Assembly: GCA_030691835.1 (NCBI GenBank)
Contig: JAUYDO010000028.1
Coordinates: 1 to 6,474, forward strand
Reading direction: 5' to 3'
DNA: 6,474 bases
Source: Dehalococcoidia bacterium
GTDB lineage: Bacteria; Chloroflexota; Dehalococcoidia; Dehalococcoidales; UBA3254
Each line of letters starts with the position of its first letter. Within the stretch, counting starts at the first letter, position 1. Of the stretch, positions 4,956 to 6,474 are shown in pieces. The translations under genes and the position numbers were made by a program. Below the pieces are notes generated by a model that searched no databases, was not told where the DNA came from, and saw only the letters and a program-made list of their open reading frames with translations.

Positions 4956-6028
4956 ATGCATATAAACGAGATGCTCAATTTGATGATACCGAAGAAGGCT
5001 TCGGGCCTCCATTTGAGGGTGGCCAGCCCTCCGGTGTACCGCATTGATGGGGCTCTTATTGCCCAGACCGATGTGCGCCGCTTAGTGTCGAAGACCTTGT
5101 CGCCTCGTTTGAAGCCATTACCACCCCGGAGCAGAGAGCCGTCTTTATTAAAGAGCTGGAGCTGGACTTTGCCTACAGTCTTCCCGGCATAGCCCGCTTC
5201 AGGGTCAACGTGCTGAGGCAAAGAGGGACACTCGGGTTTGTCTTCCGCATTGTGCCCTTCGGTGTACCAACGATAGACGACTTAAAGTTACCCCAGATTT
5301 GCAAAAGCCTGGTACTCAAACCCAGGGGGATGGTCCTGGTCACCGGCGCTACCGGTAGCGGCAAGTCCACCACCCTGGCGGCGATGGTCAATCACCTTAA
5401 CGAGACCGAGGCGCGGAACGTCATCAGCATCGAAGACCCTATCGAGTACCTGCACCGCAACCGGAAGTGCATCATCGCCCAGCGCGACCTTGGCGATGAC
5501 ACCAGGTCGTTCTCATCGGCGCTGGTACACGCCCTGCGCCAGGACCCCAACGTTATTGTCGTGGGCGAAATGCGAGACCTGCCCACCATTTCTACCGCCA
5601 TCAGGGCGGCGGAGACGGGGCACCTGGTGATGAGCACCCTGCACACCACTGACGCACCCCAGACCATTGACCGTATAATTGACATATTTACCCCGGACCA
5701 GCAGCCTCAAATCAGGCTACAGATATCGCAGGTGATTGAGGCGGTGTTGACGCAGACCCTCCTGCCAAAGGTTGGTGGCGGCAGGATAGGCGCCTTCGAA
5801 ATCATGACCGGCACCACGGCGGTCAGGAACCTCATCCGCGAGGGCAAGATTCACGAGATATACAACATAATGCAATTGAGCGCCAAAGACGGCATGCAGA
5901 CCATGGACCAGGCGCTGGCTGAAGTGGTGAAAAAGGGGCTGGTCACAAAAGACGATGCCATGATGAAGAGCAGTAACCCCCAGCGACTTGAGCGACTTCT
6001 CCAGCCGGCTACCGGCCTTAAATACTAA
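4956..6028 (+). pseudogene. pilT: PilT-type pilus retraction ATPase, frameshifted
   Basis: PilT is the hexameric cytoplasmic ATPase that retracts type IV pili. Two overlapping frames together encode a full-length protein. The first, from ATG 4956, gives the PilT N-terminus (MHINEML...LHLRV...PPVYRIDG) and, if uncorrected, runs out of register to a TAG at 5190-5192. The second is open from 5048 and continues to TAA at 6026-6028, but has no start codon before GTG 5210. Adding one C in GTGCGCC near 5076 joins them with a sensible sequence, PPLSVEDLV, giving 357 residues against about 344 for known PilT. Corrected positions: Walker A GATGSGKST 131-139, Asp box IEDPIEY 159-165, Walker B VIVVGEMRD 200-208, His box GHLVMSTLHT 222-231 (His223, His230) and VRNLIREGK. 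ASGLHL replaces the usual ASDLHL. The downstream frame alone (5210-6028, 272 residues) keeps the whole ATPase core but lacks most of the N-terminal domain. A sequencing error is a real alternative. No other pilus genes are visible nearby. Confidence 0.88.
5073..5082 (+). other. Apparent single-base deletion (frameshift site) in pilT
   Basis: Homology passes from the frame of 4956 to the frame of 5210 here. The sequence GATGTGCGCCGCTTAG would encode Asp-Val-Pro-Pro-Leu-Ser if one more C followed GTGC. The site is not a recognisable slippery heptamer and has no obvious internal Shine-Dalgarno, so programmed frameshifting is not supported. Confidence 0.7.
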
Positions 6029-6142
6029 GCGGCTTCACCGTAACTTCCTGAGAAGTGCTCCTCAGTATGCAGTACGCCTCTACTTCAATACGAGGATCGC
6101 AGGGTATTCCAATTTAATTATACATTGGGGGACTCACGTCAT
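6029..6142. other. Intergenic gap after pilT, no gene seen
   Basis: The gap between the pilT stop and the next promoter contains only weak inverted repeats: CTGAG with CTCAG shortly after the stop, and CCAAT (6109-6113) with ATTGG (6124-6128). Neither has a following T-run, so no intrinsic terminator is called. Confidence 0.5.
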
Positions 6143-6171
6143 TTGACAATCTTCCCGTATGGAACTAACAT
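6143..6171 (+). promoter_or_regulatory. Candidate promoter of the final lipoprotein gene
   Basis: TTGACA (6143-6148) is followed after 17 bases by TAACAT (6166-6171), a four-of-six match to TATAAT. The ATG at 6180 starts only nine bases after the last base of the -10 box, so initiation near 6178 would leave a leader of about two bases. There is no Shine-Dalgarno before the ATG, which is consistent. The geometry resembles that of the mutL promoter. Confidence 0.5.
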
Positions 6172-6179
6172 TCCTATTG

Positions 6180-6474
6180 ATGAAAAGATTAGCGGTTTCT
6201 ATCATAGCTATATGCCTGTTAATCGCCGGGTGCGGCACTCCCAGACCCGCACAATCCGGTTTCGACCTGATATTCAGGTACGGAATTGGAGCTAAGAACG
6301 AGCTGAATACCTTCAACGGAACGTACACAAAAGATATGGTGCAGGAGCCCTCCATCACGGTGGGGTTCTCTCTATCCAGCGAAGAGACGAATGCAATCTA
6401 TCAGAAGATGCAGGAAATCGGTTTCTTCAGCTATCCTGATAGATTTGTGGTCTCCGTGCCTCCGGGAGCTCCGG
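6180..6474 (+). CDS. Lipoprotein of unknown function, partial (runs off the window)
   Basis: Ninety-eight codons are visible from ATG 6180 and remain open to the end of the window, so the C-terminus is missing. The N-terminus is a clean lipoprotein signal: positive KR at 2-3, hydrophobic core 4-16 and lipobox LIAGC with Cys18 as the lipidated residue. The mature part begins with a short polar stretch and then FDLIFRYGIGAKNELNTF, a GTYTKDM segment and an acidic helix-like region ending EIGFFSYPDRF. I recall similar uncharacterised lipoproteins but no assigned function, and I see no catalytic motif. An in-frame ATG at 6159 would add seven residues but lies inside the candidate promoter. A minus-strand open frame over the same region is its shadow. 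Confidence 0.78.
   Translation, partial: MKRLAVSIIAICLLIAGCGTPRPAQSGFDLIFRYGIGAKNELNTFNGTYTKDMVQEPSITVGFSLSSEETNAIYQKMQEIGFFSYPDRFVVSVPPGAP

Noticed and set aside
5070..5085. Programmed ribosomal frameshift in pilT
   Set aside because: No slippery heptamer, no strong following structure and no internal Shine-Dalgarno; a simple deletion or sequence error explains it better.
6134..6358. Minus-strand open frame opposite the last gene
   Set aside because: The plus strand has a clear lipoprotein signal and an open frame to the window end; the minus frame shows no motif.

Overview
This is a bacterial window with dense, GC-rich coding DNA from about 669 onward, preceded by some 670 bases of AT-richer, gene-poor DNA full of palindromic repeats. 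The gene content, the Thermus-type orotate phosphoribosyltransferase, the endonuclease-type MutL, the proline-linker lipoproteins and the GDNRNNSNDSHNGW form of signal peptidase I together suggest Chloroflexota, probably Dehalococcoidia. That placement is an inference from family resemblance and was not tested by a search.

Layout. 1-668: no intact gene. It holds two related hairpin repeats (30-94 and 499-569), a larger imperfect palindrome (362-436) and an AT-rich open stretch that may be the tail of a decayed gene (173-313). 669-1346 (+): four-helix membrane protein of the TIGR01906/DUF1461 family, the family that includes the Lit lipoprotein transacylase. 1440-1976 (+): signal peptidase I (lepB). 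1981-2547 (+): pyrE, four bases after lepB and probably co-transcribed with it. 2544-4247 (-): mutL, convergent with pyrE, the two stop codons overlapping inside one CTAG. 4379-4837 (+): a copper-binding cupredoxin lipoprotein, divergent from mutL. 4956-6028 (+): a pilT-type retraction ATPase gene broken by one apparent single-base deletion near 5076. 6180-end (+): the start of a lipoprotein of unknown function, cut by the window edge.

How the genes fit together. Several products concern the cell envelope: a possible lipoprotein-modifying enzyme, the signal peptidase that releases secreted proteins, two lipoproteins and a pilus motor. pyrE (pyrimidine synthesis) and mutL (mismatch repair) are housekeeping genes. 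I see no complete novel system.

The most distinctive signals are regulatory and structural. mutL has a promoter matching the bacterial sigma-70/sigma-A consensus exactly (TTGACA, 17 bases, TATAAT), placed so close to the start codon that the transcript should be essentially leaderless, with a perfect inverted repeat between and overlapping the promoter boxes. The last gene has a similar but weaker arrangement. A perfect 9-base-arm palindrome lies inside pyrE at a point where the protein appears to carry a few extra residues. The two upstream repeats keep their hairpins although the stem sequences differ.
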